This document shows positions 27,187-34,704 of a stretch of DNA of 64,000 nt, one piece after another. Positions within the stretch are counted from its first letter, which is position 1. Each line of letters starts with the position of its first letter. The DNA lies in the NCBI GenBank assembly GCA_022041995.1, contig CP074381.1, positions 992,001 to 1,056,000 of the forward strand. The letters are read 5' to 3'. Source of the stretch: Cupriavidus necator (lineage in GTDB: Bacteria > Pseudomonadota > Gammaproteobacteria > Burkholderiales > Burkholderiaceae). A program made the position numbers and the translations under genes. Below the pieces are notes generated by a model. It saw only the letters and a program-made list of their open reading frames with translations, ran no database searches and had not been told where the DNA came from.

Positions 27187-28455
27187 ATGCAGCTGGATCT
27201 GCTGATCCGGGACGCCTGCGTTCGCGACGACGCGCCCCTGACCGATATCGCCATCCGCGACGGCCGCATCGCCGCCATCGAGCCCGGCATCGACGTGCCG
27301 GCGCATGAAGTGATCGAGGCCGGCGGCCGCGCGGTCATCCCGGGGCTGGTGGAAGCCCATCTGCACCTGGACAAGGCCCTGCTGCACCGCCGCCTGCCAG
27401 CGCGCTTCGGCACGCTGGACGAAGCCATCCGCGTTACCGGCATCCTGAAAAGCAAGCAGCAGCGCCAGGATGTGCTGGACCGCTCGCGCCAGGTGCTGGA
27501 CATGGCGGTCAGGAACGGCACGGTGGCGATCCGCGCGCATCCCGATGTCGACCTGATCCAGGGGCTGATCGGTGTGGAGACACTGCTTGAGCTGAAATCG
27601 GAGTACCACGATCTGCTCGACCTGCAGATCGTGGCCTTCCCGCAAGAGGGCATCCTGAAATCGCAGGGCACCCGCGAGCTGATGACAGAGGCCATGGACC
27701 TGGGCGCCGATGTGGTCGGCGGCTGCCCGTACAACGAGCTGAGATGGGCCGACACCATGCGTCATATCGACATGGTCTTCGAACTCGCGCAACGCTATGA
27801 CGCGCCGGTCGACATGCACGCCGATTTTGCCGACGACACCGGCGACCAGCGCTTTGCCGCAGTGTCATATATCGCGCAGAAGACTATCGAAGCCGGCTAT
27901 CAGGGGCGCGTGTCGCTGGGCCATGTCACGAGCCTGGGCGCGCTTGACGCGGCGCAGCTGCAGCCGCTGATCGAGCAGCTCCGCGAGGCCGGCATCAGCA
28001 TCGTCACGCTGCCCGCCACCGATCTCTATCTCGGCGGCCGCAAGGACGTCCAGAACCAGCGCCGCGGGCTGGCGCCGGTGAAGGCCCTGCACAGTGGCGG
28101 GGTCAACGTGGCGTATTCCTCGAACAATATCCGCAATGCCTTCACGCCTTTCGGCAAGGCCGACATGCTGCAGATCGGCAATATGCTGGCGCACGTGGCC
28201 CAGTTCGGCGTGCCCGAGCACCAGCTCGCGGTGCTCGACATGGGCACGCACAACGCGGCGCGCGCGATCGGCCTGCACGACACCTATGGCCTCAAGGTCG
28301 GGCGCCAGGCTGACCTGGTTGTCCTCGATACCTTCCAGGTGGCCGATGCGCTGATCGACATCCCGCCGCGGCTGTGGGTGGTGAAGCGCGGCAAGATCAC
28401 CGTCGTCACGCAGCATCGCTGCGAGATCCATCGGCACCGGTGCTGCCCACACTGA
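27187..28455 (+). CDS. Cytosine-deaminase-like amidohydrolase
   Basis: A 422-residue metal-dependent hydrolase of the amidohydrolase superfamily, closest in pattern to cytosine deaminase and AtzC-type enzymes. Metal ligands are suggested by EAHLHLDKALLH, then VDMHADF, then SLGHVTSLGALD. Where cytosine deaminases have an Asp (GHDDV.DPW), this protein reads YSSNNIRNAFTPFG, so substrate or chemistry may differ. The C-terminal beta-sandwich part has GRQADLVVLDTF. GAGGAG precedes the ATG. It starts 148 bp after the response regulator and 38 bp before a DUF1097 membrane gene. The substrate is unknown. Confidence 0.85.
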   Translation: MQLDLLIRDACVRDDAPLTDIAIRDGRIAAIEPGIDVPAHEVIEAGGRAVIPGLVEAHLHLDKALLHRRLPARFGTLDEAIRVTGILKSKQQRQDVLDRSRQVLDMAVRNGTVAIRAHPDVDLIQGLIGVETLLELKSEYHDLLDLQIVAFPQEGILKSQGTRELMTEAMDLGADVVGGCPYNELRWADTMRHIDMVFELAQRYDAPVDMHADFADDTGDQRFAAVSYIAQKTIEAGYQGRVSLGHVTSLGALDAAQLQPLIEQLREAGISIVTLPATDLYLGGRKDVQNQRRGLAPVKALHSGGVNVAYSSNNIRNAFTPFGKADMLQIGNMLAHVAQFGVPEHQLAVLDMGTHNAARAIGLHDTYGLKVGRQADLVVLDTFQVADALIDIPPRLWVVKRGKITVVTQHRCEIHRHRCCPH

Positions 28456-28492
28456 CAGCAATGCCCGTTCCCCGTCCATCCAGGAGTCGATC

Positions 28493-29029
28493 ATGAGAAA
28501 GCTGCCTGCCGAAGTCGTGGCCTCACTGCTTGCCATCACCACCGTTCCCATCGCCGCGCATGCCTCGCACTTGCCGCCATGGGCCATCTTCATCAGCTGG
28601 GCCGCGACCTTTGCCATGGGCGGTCCCACGCCGGAGAACCTGAAGAAGATCTGGCCGACGCTGCCGGTGGGCTCGCTCTTTGCCTTTGTCATCGTGCTTT
28701 GCTTCCGCCAGGCAGCCGAGCAGTTCTCCGGGCCTGCGCTGATCGTGGCGGAGATGGTGATCCTGTTCACGCTCAACGCTTCGATGATGTATCTCGCACG
28801 CGTGTTCGTCGCGCTGCGCTTTATCCCCGGTATGTTCTTTGGCTTTGCCTCGTATTTTGCAACGCTGTTCGGCGGCTTCGGCCCGGTGCCGGGCGATCCC
28901 GTGGCCGCGCTCGGCGCGGTGATCGCCATGAATGCGCTCGGGCCGGCCTATGCCTGGATCAAGCATCACTACGCCGCGCCGGAATCCGTTGCCGAACGCC
29001 CATGGCAGGGCTGGAAGACCGAGACCTGA
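28493..29029 (+). CDS. DUF1097-type inner-membrane protein
   Basis: A 178-residue membrane protein with about five helices, similar in pattern to the DUF1097 family (E. coli YcdZ): WAIFISWAATFAMGG near the start, then FIPGMFFGFASYFATLFG, where YcdZ has FVPGTFIGACATFAG. No function is established. It lies 38 bp after the amidohydrolase with its own AGGAG, so the two are likely co-transcribed. A channel or permease role for the hydrolase substrate is speculation. Confidence 0.8.
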   Translation: MRKLPAEVVASLLAITTVPIAAHASHLPPWAIFISWAATFAMGGPTPENLKKIWPTLPVGSLFAFVIVLCFRQAAEQFSGPALIVAEMVILFTLNASMMYLARVFVALRFIPGMFFGFASYFATLFGGFGPVPGDPVAALGAVIAMNALGPAYAWIKHHYAAPESVAERPWQGWKTET

Positions 29030-29161
29030 GCCGACGTGTCCTGCCGGGTTTGCGTGCAAGGCGCGGCCTGACCCGGCGCCATCATCGAATCGTTATCGCG
29101 GCTGCCGGCACGCAGGGAATGCCAGCGTCGGCCGGCCGCCGCGTATCCGGGGGGAGTGAGT

Positions 29162-30883
29162 ATGGAATTTCTGGGTGAAGTGGATCCTTGCGGCGCCGGC
29201 ACCTCGCGTCGGGCATTCCTGGCCGGCTCGGCCGCGCTGGCGGGCAGCACGGTATTGCCCGCTGTCGGGCAGGAACTGGCGCAGGAGCCGGCGCAATCCG
29301 GGCGCGCGGGGCAGGCGCATTCGTCCACGGGCATGGTCACGAGCCCGCACGGACTGGCCAGCCAGGCGGGGCTTGAGGTATTGAAGGCCGGGGGCAACGC
29401 GATCGAGGCGGCGATTGCCATCGGCGCAGTGCTGAGCGTGACATATCCTCACTTTACCGGCCTGGGGGGCGACGCCTTCCTGGTGGTCAGCGACCGCGGC
29501 GGCAATGTGCGCACGTTCTCCGGCATCGGCCAGGCCGCGTCCGAGATCTCGGGCTATGCCGGCACCATTCCGCTGCGGGGCCCGGCAGCTGCCCTCACTG
29601 CCGCCGCCACCGTTGCGATCTGGGACCGTGCCTTTGCCTTCAGCCGGGACCAGTGGGGCGGCACGCACTCGTGGTCGGCGCTGCTGGAGCGGGCTACCGA
29701 TTACGCCGCCAACGGATTCCCCGTCACGCCGTCACAGTGCTTCTGGCAGGAGTTCCGTTCGGCGGACCTGTCGGGCTGGGACGGCTTCGGACAAGTCTTC
29801 ATGCCAGACGGCCGCATGCCCAGGCCCGGTGAAATGTTCCGCCAGCCCGAGCTGGCCCGCACCCTGGACCGGGTGGCGACACAGGGCGGGCGCGAATTCT
29901 ATGAGGGCGACCTCGCAGGCCGTCTTGCCGCCGGGCTGGCCAAGGCCGGCTCGCCGTTGCGCGAACAGGACCTGGCGCGCTGCCAGGCGCGCGAAGAAGT
30001 GCCGCTGCGCGTCGCCTACCGCGACGGCGAACTGCTCGGCCTGCGTCCGCCCACGCAAGGCGTGACGACGCTGGAGATCATGGGCATCCTCGATCGGTTC
30101 GATCTGTCCGGCATCCCGGAAGGCAGCGCAGACTATTACCACCTGCTGGTCGAGGCGGTGAAGCTGGCGTTCCTGGACCGCAACCGCTACGTCGCCGATC
30201 CCGATTTTGTCGACGTGCCGCTGGACCGGCTGTTGTCCAGGTCCAATCTCGATGCCCACGCGCGCCGCATCCGCATGGACCGCGCCATGGCATGGCCGCA
30301 TGTGTTCAGGCCCGGCGACACGGTCTACATCGGCGCCGCCGATCGCGAGGGCCGCTGCGTGAGCATGCTGCAGACTGTCTATTTCGACTGGGGCAGCGGC
30401 CTTGTCGTCGGCGACACGGGGGTGCTCTGGCACAACCGCGGCGCATCGTTCAGCCTCGATCCCGCCAGCCCCAACGTGCTGCGCGGCGGCAAGCGGCCAT
30501 TCCATACCCTCAATCCCGGCATCTACCTGAAGCAGGGCCGGCCGCATCTGCTGTACGGCACGCAAGGCGCCGACGGCCAGCCGCAGACACTGGCCGCGGT
30601 GCTGACACGGATGATCGACTACGGCATGGATCCGCTGACGGCACTGCGCCGCCCGCGCTTCCTGCTGGGCAAGACCTTCTCGGACAGCCGCGACAGCCTC
30701 AAGCTGGAACAGGATGCCGGCCTGCCGGTGTTCAGCGAGCTTGCCGCGCGCGGTCATCAACTGAGCCCGATCCCTGCGCAAAGCCAGCTGGCCGGCCATC
30801 CGGGCGCGATCCGGATCGATGCCGGCGGGCAGCTTACCGGCGCGCATGACCCGCGCAGCGATGGCCGGGCGCTGGGGGTATAG
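29162..30883 (+). CDS. Gamma-glutamyltransferase family protein with Tat signal
   Basis: A 573-residue Ntn-type hydrolase precursor that should self-cleave into two chains. The N-terminus has a twin-arginine signal, TSRRAFLAGSAALAGS, so it is probably exported folded. Family motifs include GLASQAGLEVLKAGGNAIEA and FTGLGGDAFLVV. The nucleophile Thr387 lies in PGDTVYIGAADREG, followed by GSGLVVGDTGVLWHNRGA. The GTG at 29156 is also in frame, but GGGGAG is spaced for the ATG at 29162. The family hydrolyses or transfers gamma-glutamyl groups; the true donor is unknown. It starts 132 bp after the DUF1097 gene. Confidence 0.9.
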   Translation: MEFLGEVDPCGAGTSRRAFLAGSAALAGSTVLPAVGQELAQEPAQSGRAGQAHSSTGMVTSPHGLASQAGLEVLKAGGNAIEAAIAIGAVLSVTYPHFTGLGGDAFLVVSDRGGNVRTFSGIGQAASEISGYAGTIPLRGPAAALTAAATVAIWDRAFAFSRDQWGGTHSWSALLERATDYAANGFPVTPSQCFWQEFRSADLSGWDGFGQVFMPDGRMPRPGEMFRQPELARTLDRVATQGGREFYEGDLAGRLAAGLAKAGSPLREQDLARCQAREEVPLRVAYRDGELLGLRPPTQGVTTLEIMGILDRFDLSGIPEGSADYYHLLVEAVKLAFLDRNRYVADPDFVDVPLDRLLSRSNLDAHARRIRMDRAMAWPHVFRPGDTVYIGAADREGRCVSMLQTVYFDWGSGLVVGDTGVLWHNRGASFSLDPASPNVLRGGKRPFHTLNPGIYLKQGRPHLLYGTQGADGQPQTLAAVLTRMIDYGMDPLTALRRPRFLLGKTFSDSRDSLKLEQDAGLPVFSELAARGHQLSPIPAQSQLAGHPGAIRIDAGGQLTGAHDPRSDGRALGV

Positions 30884-30929
30884 CGCGCGGCGCTTCCCGG
30901 TGACGCTGCGTTGTGCCGGTGCGTCACCC

Positions 30930-30961
30930 AAGAAAAAGCCCTCGGCCAGGGGGACGAGGGC
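30930..30961 (-). terminator. Intrinsic terminator for the small minus-strand gene
   Basis: On the minus strand, stem GCCCTCG/CGAGGGC (30955-30961 and 30938-30944) is followed by TTTTTCTT. It lies 119 bp after the stop of the DUF2188-like gene. Another 8-bp inverted repeat (GGTGACGC at 30899 with GCGTCACC at 30921) lies next to it on the gamma-glutamyltransferase side. Confidence 0.75.
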
Positions 30962-31080
30962 CACAAGTGGCAGCGGGCGAGTCGCAGTACGCCCCCATGC
31001 CATGATGGTGCCGCTACGCGGTCCGGGCATCCCCAATTCTGGGGATGTTGCTTTCCATTGCGCGCTGATAGCACCAACCA

Positions 31081-31302
31081 TCAATGGAGCAAAGGGGCGT
31101 GCAATTCCCTGAAATCGAATGCGTCCGATTTGTCATTGATGCCGTGAATCGTCAGGACGGCATCGTGGGTCATCGCCATCTGCAGGCCTGCGGCAATCGC
31201 GGCATCGCGGGACGGGTAGACCGGTCCCGGGTTATCGGGGCCGTATTCCAGGGCCCACTGTGCGTCTCGCGTGAGGATGACCTCGATGGACTTGATTGGC
31301 AT
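31081..31302 (-). CDS. Small DUF2188-like protein
   Basis: A 73-residue protein, MPIKSIEVILTRDAQWALEY at the start and ending near LHAPLLH. The pattern WALEYG...YPSRDAAIAAGLQM...AVLTIHGIND resembles DUF2188, small proteins of unknown function. The ATG at 31302 has GGAG six bases upstream; a TTG at 31308 is less likely. Codons are strongly GC-ended as in neighbouring genes, and a minus-strand terminator follows, supporting a real gene. Confidence 0.7.
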   Translation of the reverse strand: MPIKSIEVILTRDAQWALEYGPDNPGPVYPSRDAAIAAGLQMAMTHDAVLTIHGINDKSDAFDFRELHAPLLH

Positions 31303-31620
31303 CGCCAACTCCGTTTCATGTGGACGCTGTGCGGTCGCGCGGGCGTGGAGAAAGGGCCTGGCAACGGGGAGCCGCCGGTGCCAGGCCAGCCCGCCTGTGG
31401 TGCACTATGTTGCTGATGCCGTGCGTTGCCCGGCCTGCAGCGATTCCAGCGTAGGCCAGGGCTGTGGGCCCGACTGCAAACAACTGCAAACGCGGCGGTG
31501 CGATGCGGATGCCGTCCTGGAAGACAGATGGCGGGGGATCCGGCCGCCAAAGAAAAAACCCGCGAAGCCTTGGGCTTTCGCGGGTTTCTAGACCTGCTGG
31601 TATTGCATCGGACTGAATAC
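31303..31620. other. Intergenic region between the DUF2188-like gene and tmRNA
   Basis: This 318-bp stretch holds the tmRNA terminator at its right end and a 10-base tandem repeat ACTGCAAACA/ACTGCAAACG at 31473-31492. No gene is convincing. No duplicate of the tmRNA 3' end, which would mark an integrated island, is seen. Confidence 0.5.
31551..31588 (-). terminator. Intrinsic terminator of tmRNA
   Basis: Read on the minus strand: AAACCCGCGAAAGCC, loop CAA, GGCTTCGCGGGTTTTTTC, a long stem with one bulged base followed by a T-tract. It lies about 30 bp beyond the tmRNA 3' end. Confidence 0.88.
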
Positions 31621-31979
31621 TGGTGGAGCCGGCGGGAATCGAACCCGCGTCCGTAAGCCCTCCACAGAGAGTTCTACATACTTAGTTCTGTCATTTGATT
31701 TAACCGGCGCATCGCGGACGAACACGCTCTACGACGGCGAGTCACTAGGTTTTCGTCCCCGGCTTCGTGACCCTTCCGGAGCTTATCTGACGTAAATGAC
31801 CTCGCGTGGCCTTGCGACCCTAGCCCGTCAGCGAGCCAGTGCGAGGACGGCCGCAATTAAGCGGCCAGTGCGTAACGTTCGTCGTTAGCAGTTATTGCAT
31901 TCCCATTGATTAACGAGGTGACGGGTCCTCGGTATGCCCTCCACTGCTTTGTAACCCACGTCGAAACCAGGTCGGCCCC
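31621..31979 (-). ncRNA. ssrA: Transfer-messenger RNA
   Basis: About 359 nt on the minus strand. The 5' end GGGGCCGACCTGGTTTCGAC pairs with the 3' end GGCTCCACCA to form the alanine-tRNA-like acceptor, and the T-arm GGGTTCGATTCCC is present near the 3' end. The tag reading frame (31889 to 31857) starts at GCT and encodes ANDERYALAA followed by TAA, the tag type of Ralstonia/Cupriavidus relatives. It rescues stalled ribosomes and marks the nascent chain for proteolysis. Confidence 0.97.
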
Positions 31980-31993
31980 AGTGAGGAAGCTGG

Positions 31994-32022
31994 ATTGTAC
32001 CCGGTTGGACGCAAGCTGTCGC
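31994..32022 (-). promoter_or_regulatory. Probable tmRNA promoter
   Basis: On the minus strand GCGACA (32022-32017) and TACAAT (31999-31994) are 17 bp apart, with the mature tmRNA 5' end 15 bases after the -10. The spacing is ideal and the hexamers match sigma-70 consensus at 4 and 5 positions. Confidence 0.6.
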
Positions 32023-32062
32023 GCGGAGTTCCTGGCGCGGCCAGGATACCCCTGTGGCGCGG

Positions 32063-32737
32063 TCAGGCGACCGCGGCAGGCACCAGCAGCGGGATCAGCT
32101 CGGCCGGGTGGCGGATCAGGTGGTCGGCGCCCCAGGTCTCGGGCGGCTCGCCGTCGCCGCAATAGCCATAGGCGGCGGTGACGGTGATCATGCCGGCGGC
32201 CTTGCCGGCCTGGATGTCGCGCAGGTCATCGCCCACGTAGACGCACTGGCGCGGGTCGACGCCGGCGCTTGCCGCGGCGTGCAGCAGCGGGGCGGGGTGT
32301 GGCTTGGCGTGGGGCGTGGTGTCGCCGCTGACCACCGCGCTGGCGCGCGGGGCCAGGCCGATCGCGGCGACCAGCGGCACGGTGAAGCGTGCGATCTTGT
32401 TGGTGACGATGCCCCATGGAATGCCCGCTGCCTCGAGCGCGGCCAGCACTTGCGGCATGCCGTCGAACAGGCGCGTGTGGACCGCGATGTCGGCCTCGTA
32501 GTAGTCCAGGAAAATATCGCGCAGCGCCGGGAACTCCGCATCCTCCGGGCGCAGGCCGAACGCCGCGCCCAGCAGGCCGCGCGCGCCGTGCGAGGCGACC
32601 GGGCGCAGCTTTTCATAGGCGACCGGCGCCTGGCCGCGCGCGACGACCAGCCGGTTGGCGGCCGCCGCCAGGTCCGGCGCGGTGTCTGCCAGCGTGCCGT
32701 CCAGGTCGAAGAAGACCCCTGCGATGCCGGCCGTCAT
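32063..32737 (-). CDS. gph: Phosphoglycolate phosphatase (HAD family)
   Basis: A 224-residue HAD hydrolase, probably dephosphorylating 2-phosphoglycolate. Motif I is [15 protein letters not shown], motif II contains GIVTNK, and motif III is [17 protein letters not shown]. The length and the position directly after ubiG with a four-base overlap (32734-32737) match the ubiG-gph pair of betaproteobacteria. HAD enzymes are hard to separate by sequence, so substrate is inferred partly from context. Confidence 0.9.
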   Translation of the reverse strand: MTAGIAGVFFDLDGTLADTAPDLAAAANRLVVARGQAPVAYEKLRPVASHGARGLLGAAFGLRPEDAEFPALRDIFLDYYEADIAVHTRLFDGMPQVLAALEAAGIPWGIVTNKIARFTVPLVAAIGLAPRASAVVSGDTTPHAKPHPAPLLHAAASAGVDPRQCVYVGDDLRDIQAGKAAGMITVTAAYGYCGDGEPPETWGADHLIRHPAELIPLLVPAAVA

Positions 32738-33492
32738 GCTGCCACCCGGCGGAATGCCATCATGTAGTTCACATCGGTGTCGCGGCCCAGCGCATACACC
32801 TGCGACAGCGGGTTGTAGGTCATGCCGCGCATTTCCACCAGGTCCAGCCTGGCCTGGCGGGCAAAGCGCGCCAGTTCGGACGGGGTGATGAACTTGTCAT
32901 AGTCGTGCGTGCCGCGCGGCAGCATGTTGAGCACATATTCCGCGCCGACGATGGCCAGCAGGTAGGCCTTCAGGTTGCGGTTGATAGTCGAGAAGAACAC
33001 GTAACCGCCGGGCTTGACCAGCGTGGCGCAGGCTTGCACGATCGACGCCGGATCGGGCACGTGTTCCAGCATCTCCATGCAAGTCACCACATCCACGCTG
33101 GCTGGTTCACGCGCGGCCAGCGCTTCTGCGGCGATCTCCTCGTAGGTCACGGCAACGCCAGACTCCAGGCTGTGCAAGTCCGCCACCTTCAATGCCTTGG
33201 TCGAAAGATCGATACCGCGCACCGTGGCGCCCAGGCGCGCCATGCTTTCGGACAAGATGCCGCCGCCGCAACCCACGTCGACCACGCGTTTGCCGGCCAG
33301 GCCGGCGATGCCGTCGATCCAGCCCAGGCGCAGCGGGTTCAGCTCATGCAGCGGCTTGAACTCGCTTTCCGGGTCCCACCAGCGGTGGGCCAGTTCGCTG
33401 AACTTGTCGATTTCCTTCGGATCGGCATTGCGGCGCGGCACGTCCTGATTGGCGGCGTCGGCGGCGGAAAGGGTTTGCGATTGCAACGTCAT
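32734..33492 (-). CDS. ubiG: Ubiquinone biosynthesis O-methyltransferase
   Basis: A 252-residue SAM-dependent methyltransferase carrying out both O-methylations in ubiquinone synthesis. The SAM-binding motif is [19 protein letters not shown]. Family stretches [20 protein letters not shown] near the N-terminus and [13 protein letters not shown] in the middle are diagnostic. The first 20 or so residues are extra relative to E. coli UbiG. It is transcribed with gph. The ATG at 33492 has no strong Shine-Dalgarno. Confidence 0.96.
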   Translation of the reverse strand: MTLQSQTLSAADAANQDVPRRNADPKEIDKFSELAHRWWDPESEFKPLHELNPLRLGWIDGIAGLAGKRVVDVGCGGGILSESMARLGATVRGIDLSTKALKVADLHSLESGVAVTYEEIAAEALAAREPASVDVVTCMEMLEHVPDPASIVQACATLVKPGGYVFFSTINRNLKAYLLAIVGAEYVLNMLPRGTHDYDKFITPSELARFARQARLDLVEMRGMTYNPLSQVYALGRDTDVNYMMAFRRVAA

Positions 33493-33570
33493 CGTATGCG
33501 GGGGCCGGCGGCACTAGCCGCGCCGGCGGTGTGAAGGGAAGAGGGAGGCAGTCCGGGCAACTGTACCAAA

Positions 33571-33600
33571 AAAAAAGCCCAGCTTGCGCTGGGCTTTTTT
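33571..33600. terminator. Bidirectional intrinsic terminator after the OmpA-family gene
   Basis: AAAAAAGCCCAGC (33571-33583), loop TTGC, GCTGGGCTTTTTT (33588-33600): a perfect stem with T-tracts both ways. On the minus strand it ends the OmpA-family transcript 18 bp past its stop, separating it from ubiG. Confidence 0.93.
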
Positions 33601-33617
33601 CATCGGAAGGGATCCGA

Positions 33618-34271
33618 TTAACGTGCGCTGCGGGTGCCGACCACTTCGACTTCCACGCGGCGGTTCGGCTGCTGGCAGGCGATCTGGGACTTGCGGTTGC
33701 CCTTGCACGACTTCGGATCGACCTTCAGCTGGCGCTTGCCCTTGCCTTCGGTGTAGACGCGGTTGGCTTCAACGCCCTTGCTCACCAGGTAAGCCTTGAC
33801 CGATTCAGCACGGCGGATCGACAGGCGATCGTTGTACTTGTCCGAACCGAACGAGTCGGTGTGGCCAACGGCGATGATGACTTCCAGGGTGATGCCTTGC
33901 AGCTTCGAGACCAGGTCGTCCAGCTTGGCCTTGCCTTCCGGCTTCAGGACAGCCTTGTCGAAGTCGAACAGGGTGTCAGCAGCGAAAGTGACCTTCTCGC
34001 TCGAGACGACCGGCGGAGCCACCGGAGCCGGTGCCGGGGCCGGTGCGGCCGGGGCCAGGGCGCCGTCGCACAGCGCGTTGGCCGTGGCCGGGGTCCAGGA
34101 GCTGTCGCGCCAGCAGAGCTCGTTCGTGCCATTCTTCCACACGTACTCGCTCGTACCGTTGCCCCAGTTGTCGTTCACTGCCTTCTTTTCATAAGGGACG
34201 GACTGAGCTTGAGCGGATGCAGCCATTACTGCGGTAGCTGCAACGAGCGCGAGCTTGGCAAATTTTTTCAT
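33618..34271 (-). CDS. OmpA-family outer-membrane protein
   Basis: A 217-residue envelope protein. The signal peptide MKKFAKLALVAATAVMAASA is cleaved before QAQS or QS. A short domain of about 60 residues with ELCWRDSSWTPATA follows, then a Pro/Ala linker (APAAPAPAPAPVAPPV). The C-terminal OmpA domain (TLFDFDKAVLKPEGK, VGHTDSFGSDKYNDRLSIRR) should bind peptidoglycan. There is no eight-stranded barrel, so it is not a classical OmpA porin. Codons are more biased than neighbours, consistent with high expression. AGGAG precedes the ATG and an extended -10 promoter is visible upstream. Confidence 0.93.
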   Translation of the reverse strand: MKKFAKLALVAATAVMAASAQAQSVPYEKKAVNDNWGNGTSEYVWKNGTNELCWRDSSWTPATANALCDGALAPAAPAPAPAPVAPPVVSSEKVTFAADTLFDFDKAVLKPEGKAKLDDLVSKLQGITLEVIIAVGHTDSFGSDKYNDRLSIRRAESVKAYLVSKGVEANRVYTEGKGKRQLKVDPKSCKGNRKSQIACQQPNRRVEVEVVGTRSAR

Positions 34272-34346
34272 ATTTCTCCTCTCAGGATGAGATCACCGCA
34301 GGGTTACTGCGAGCAAATGGACGAAAACAAGTCATACATTCTTCGG

Positions 34347-34355
34347 AGTATAACA
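34347..34355 (-). promoter_or_regulatory. Extended -10 promoter of the OmpA-family gene
   Basis: On the minus strand TGTTATACT (34355-34347) is an extended -10 element, about 75 bp before the ATG at 34271, implying a leader of roughly 70 nt. No clear -35 is seen, as expected for this promoter type. Confidence 0.6.
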
Positions 34356-34607
34356 TTCTCGATGTGGTGTATGCTCCACTTCGAACAATGTCTGGCTCTT
34401 CGCTGGGGAATTGTGCCACAAGGGTCGTTTCCTAAGAAGTAAATATATTCGATTCGCCGCATGGGTTTTGGGGCTGTGGTGTTTGTGCAACATGGGTCTT
34501 GTGCCGCCCGCAAAGCCTTGTGGCATCAGGGATTCCGGGTTTCAGCGAGAGCCTCGGGAGGTGCGCGCAAGGGCTGTCCGGAGAGCGGAAGGCGGGGGGT
34601 GGCGGCA

Positions 34608-34616
34608 TGTTAGAAT
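34608..34616 (+). promoter_or_regulatory. Extended -10 promoter of gyrA
   Basis: TGTTAGAAT (34608-34616) is an extended -10 element about 88 bp before the gyrA ATG. No consensus -35 lies upstream, consistent with a promoter relying on the TG motif, a type often sensitive to supercoiling; that link to gyrase control is inference. Confidence 0.5.
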
Positions 34617-34704
34617 GGCACGTTGCCCAGCCGTCAGGCGCCCACTGTGCCGCGCGCCAAAGGGCCTGTCATTCGCTTAAACCTGCCGCATAAACCACGC
34701 CGCA

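Larger units (their letters stand above)
34272..34704. other. Divergent promoter region, OmpA-family gene / gyrA
   Basis: This 433-bp gap is less GC-rich than the genome average in its left half. It holds the promoters listed separately for the OmpA-family gene and gyrA. Both strands contain open frames here, but none resembles a protein or has a ribosome binding site. Confidence 0.6.

Noticed and set aside
30884-31080. Gene between the gamma-glutamyltransferase and the DUF2188-like gene
   Set aside because: Only hairpins and short shadows are present.
31473-31621. Possible integration site at the tmRNA 3' end
   Set aside because: tmRNA ends often host islands, but no second copy of the end, no integrase and no foreign-looking genes are seen.
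31426-31656. Open frame on the plus strand ending in WWSRRESNPRP
   Set aside because: This ending is a well-known artefact of reading antisense through a tRNA-like 3' end; here it crosses the tmRNA.
34411-34680. Open frames between the OmpA-family gene and gyrA
   Set aside because: No ribosome binding site, no protein-like composition, and they overlap the gyrA promoter.
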